Shown: one piece after another, positions 40,556 to 41,464 of the stretch
Numbering within the stretch: the stretch's first letter is position 1
Layout of the letters: every line of letters begins with the position of its first letter
DNA from: Planctomycetota bacterium
GTDB lineage: Bacteria > Planctomycetota > UBA1135 > UBA2386
DNA length: 41,464 bases
Assembly (NCBI GenBank): GCA_021776805.1
Contig: JAJFFD010000126.1
Location: forward strand, 1-41,464
Direction: 5' to 3'
Notes under the pieces: model-generated
What the model was told of the DNA's origin: nothing
What the model saw: the letters and a program-made list of their open reading frames with translations, nothing else
Database searches by the model: none
Made by a program: the position numbers and the translations under genes

Positions 40556-41464
40556 CTAGCGCCCGCTCGAAGCTGCTGCTGGCTCAGGCATGCCGAGCAA
40601 TCGACGCGTGATCCTGTTCTCCAATCTCCCCGCACTGACCGCATCCGTGTTCAAGAGGACCGCCACGCAGAGCTTCTGCTCAGGGTAGTACGAGAGTTGG
40701 GTGGAAAAGCCAAAGATTCCACCACCGTGGGCGATGCGCGGATGTTCTCCCAACTTACTGATCATCAGGCCGTAGCCGTAGCCCGCACTGCCCCGTGAAG
40801 TCTGGACCGGAGTAATCATCAATTGGTAACTGTCTGAGTCGACCACGCGACCATCGTGCAGGGCATGAGTCCAGGTGATGAGATCATCGACCGTCGACAG
40901 GAGCGATCCGGCGGCATAGGGATGACCCATGTAGAGGAAGTCGTCGTTGACCACCTGATTGTCACGCAGGCTGTAGCCCTCGGCCCGCCCCTTGATGATC
41001 GGTTGTTCCCAGCCATAGCTGCTGCGGCTCATCTCCAGGGGGGAGAAGAACTCGTTCTGGATGTACTGGTCGTAGGGCTCGCCGGTCACCTCCTCGACAA
41101 TCATTCCGAGGAGGTAGTAGCCAGTGTTGTTGTAGGCCCAGCCCTTTCCAGGGGGAAAGTCGAAGGGCTGGGTCTTGACCAAGGCGATGAGTTCGGCGGG
41201 AGGCAGGGGATTGCGCACCACCTCTTGCCAGGCCTGCCCCATGCCCGTGTAGCTCTTGATGCCCGAGGTGTGGTGGAGAAGCTGCTCGATGGTGATCTCA
41301 TGACCCTCGAAGGCCTGCTCGGGCAAGACATCCCTGAGCATGGCTTCGCGGTCGAGTTCACCGTTCTCGATCAGACGGACGATGGCTGCGGCAGTGAACT
41401 GCTTGGTGATGGAGCCGATGCGGAAGATGTGCTCGGCGCGCATGGGCACCTCGAGCTCCAGGTC
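40556..41464 (-). CDS. Class C beta-lactamase-like serine hydrolase (partial)
   Basis: The gene enters from the right edge, so its N-terminus (signal and first strands) is missing; the frame is open through the last base, with DLELEVPMRAEHIFRIG first. The catalytic S-x-x-K is SITK in RIGSITKQFTAAAIVRL. The Y-x-N element is YNN in GWAYNNTGYYLLGMIVEE, and the third box is H-G-G in RIAHGGGIFGFSTQL. All three motifs are complete. The nearest relatives by look are class C-like hydrolases of the beta-lactamase/esterase family. The stop is one base from the stop of the convergent MscS gene. It is distinct from the serine hydrolase at 21410-22801, with low similarity outside the motifs. Confidence 0.88.
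   Translation of the reverse strand, partial: DLELEVPMRAEHIFRIGSITKQFTAAAIVRLIENGELDREAMLRDVLPEQAFEGHEITIEQLLHHTSGIKSYTGMGQAWQEVVRNPLPPAELIALVKTQPFDFPPGKGWAYNNTGYYLLGMIVEEVTGEPYDQYIQNEFFSPLEMSRSSYGWEQPIIKGRAEGYSLRDNQVVNDDFLYMGHPYAAGSLLSTVDDLITWTHALHDGRVVDSDSYQLMITPVQTSRGSAGYGYGLMISKLGEHPRIAHGGGIFGFSTQLSYYPEQKLCVAVLLNTDAVSAGRLENRITRRLLGMPEPAAASSGR

Overview
The window is a GC-rich bacterial chromosome segment. It is densely coded on both strands, and no gap without a gene exceeds 300 bases. I see no rRNA, tRNA, CRISPR array, transposase, integrase or phage gene. The best guess at the organism is a Gram-negative member of the Planctomycetota. That inference rests on three things: many Sec-type lipoproteins; a secreted FG-GAP propeller protein whose C-terminal GDGCGG...PLLLPLSG domain resembles the terminal domain that recurs in secreted proteins of deep-branching planctomycetes; and the mix of Bat aerotolerance-type, HEAT, TPR and GT-C membrane proteins. 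No marker gene such as a ribosomal protein is present, so the lineage is not proven.

Layout. 1-1312 (minus): a partial secreted propeller-like protein and an EamA transporter that appears to use a CTG start. 1426-6777 (plus): an exported HEAT-repeat protein, a TMTC/PMT-like membrane protein and a small lipoprotein. 6890-15121 (plus): a complete, tightly overlapping MoxR/DUF58/Bat operon of seven genes whose last gene is a BatD-BatE-SH3 fusion. 15310-18846 (plus): the FG-GAP propeller protein and an endonuclease/exonuclease/phosphatase-fold protein. 18870-20703 (minus): a CBS-domain protein coupled to an ArsB/NhaD-type ion transporter, divergent from a UspA protein (20941-21399, plus). 21410-23741 (minus): a half-length asparaginase abutting a RidA gene, then a class C beta-lactamase-like serine hydrolase. 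24003-24170 (plus): a possible 55-residue membrane peptide. 24202-28228 (minus): a four-gene ABC operon with two ATPase-permease pairs. 28322-29995 (minus): a second GT-C-like membrane protein. 30158-30811 (plus): a DUF2959-like lipoprotein ending in a clear intrinsic terminator. 30918-33817 (plus): an unrecognised 618-residue membrane protein translationally coupled to a degenerate parvulin-like lipoprotein. 33814-34224 (minus): a SpoIIAA/STAS-like protein. 34361-34828 (plus): a DUF4920-like lipoprotein. 34839-35537 (minus): a potassium-channel-like protein. 35631-37280 (plus): a TPR lipoprotein. 37318-40554 (plus): a very large MscS-type mechanosensitive channel. 40556-41464 (minus): a partial serine hydrolase.

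How it fits together. Most of the content concerns the cell envelope: lipoproteins, membrane transport, ion flux (antiporter, K+ channel, MscS) and stress (UspA, CBS, Bat). The Bat operon is the best-defined system. A MoxR AAA+ ATPase pairs with a DUF58 protein, two membrane-anchored VWA proteins, a TPR protein and the BatD/BatE module, probably forming an envelope chaperone or assembly complex. The most novel-looking unit is the terminator-bounded cassette at 30889-33817, made of the unknown membrane protein and the parvulin-like lipoprotein. All family names are by-eye assignments from sequence motifs; no database search was run.
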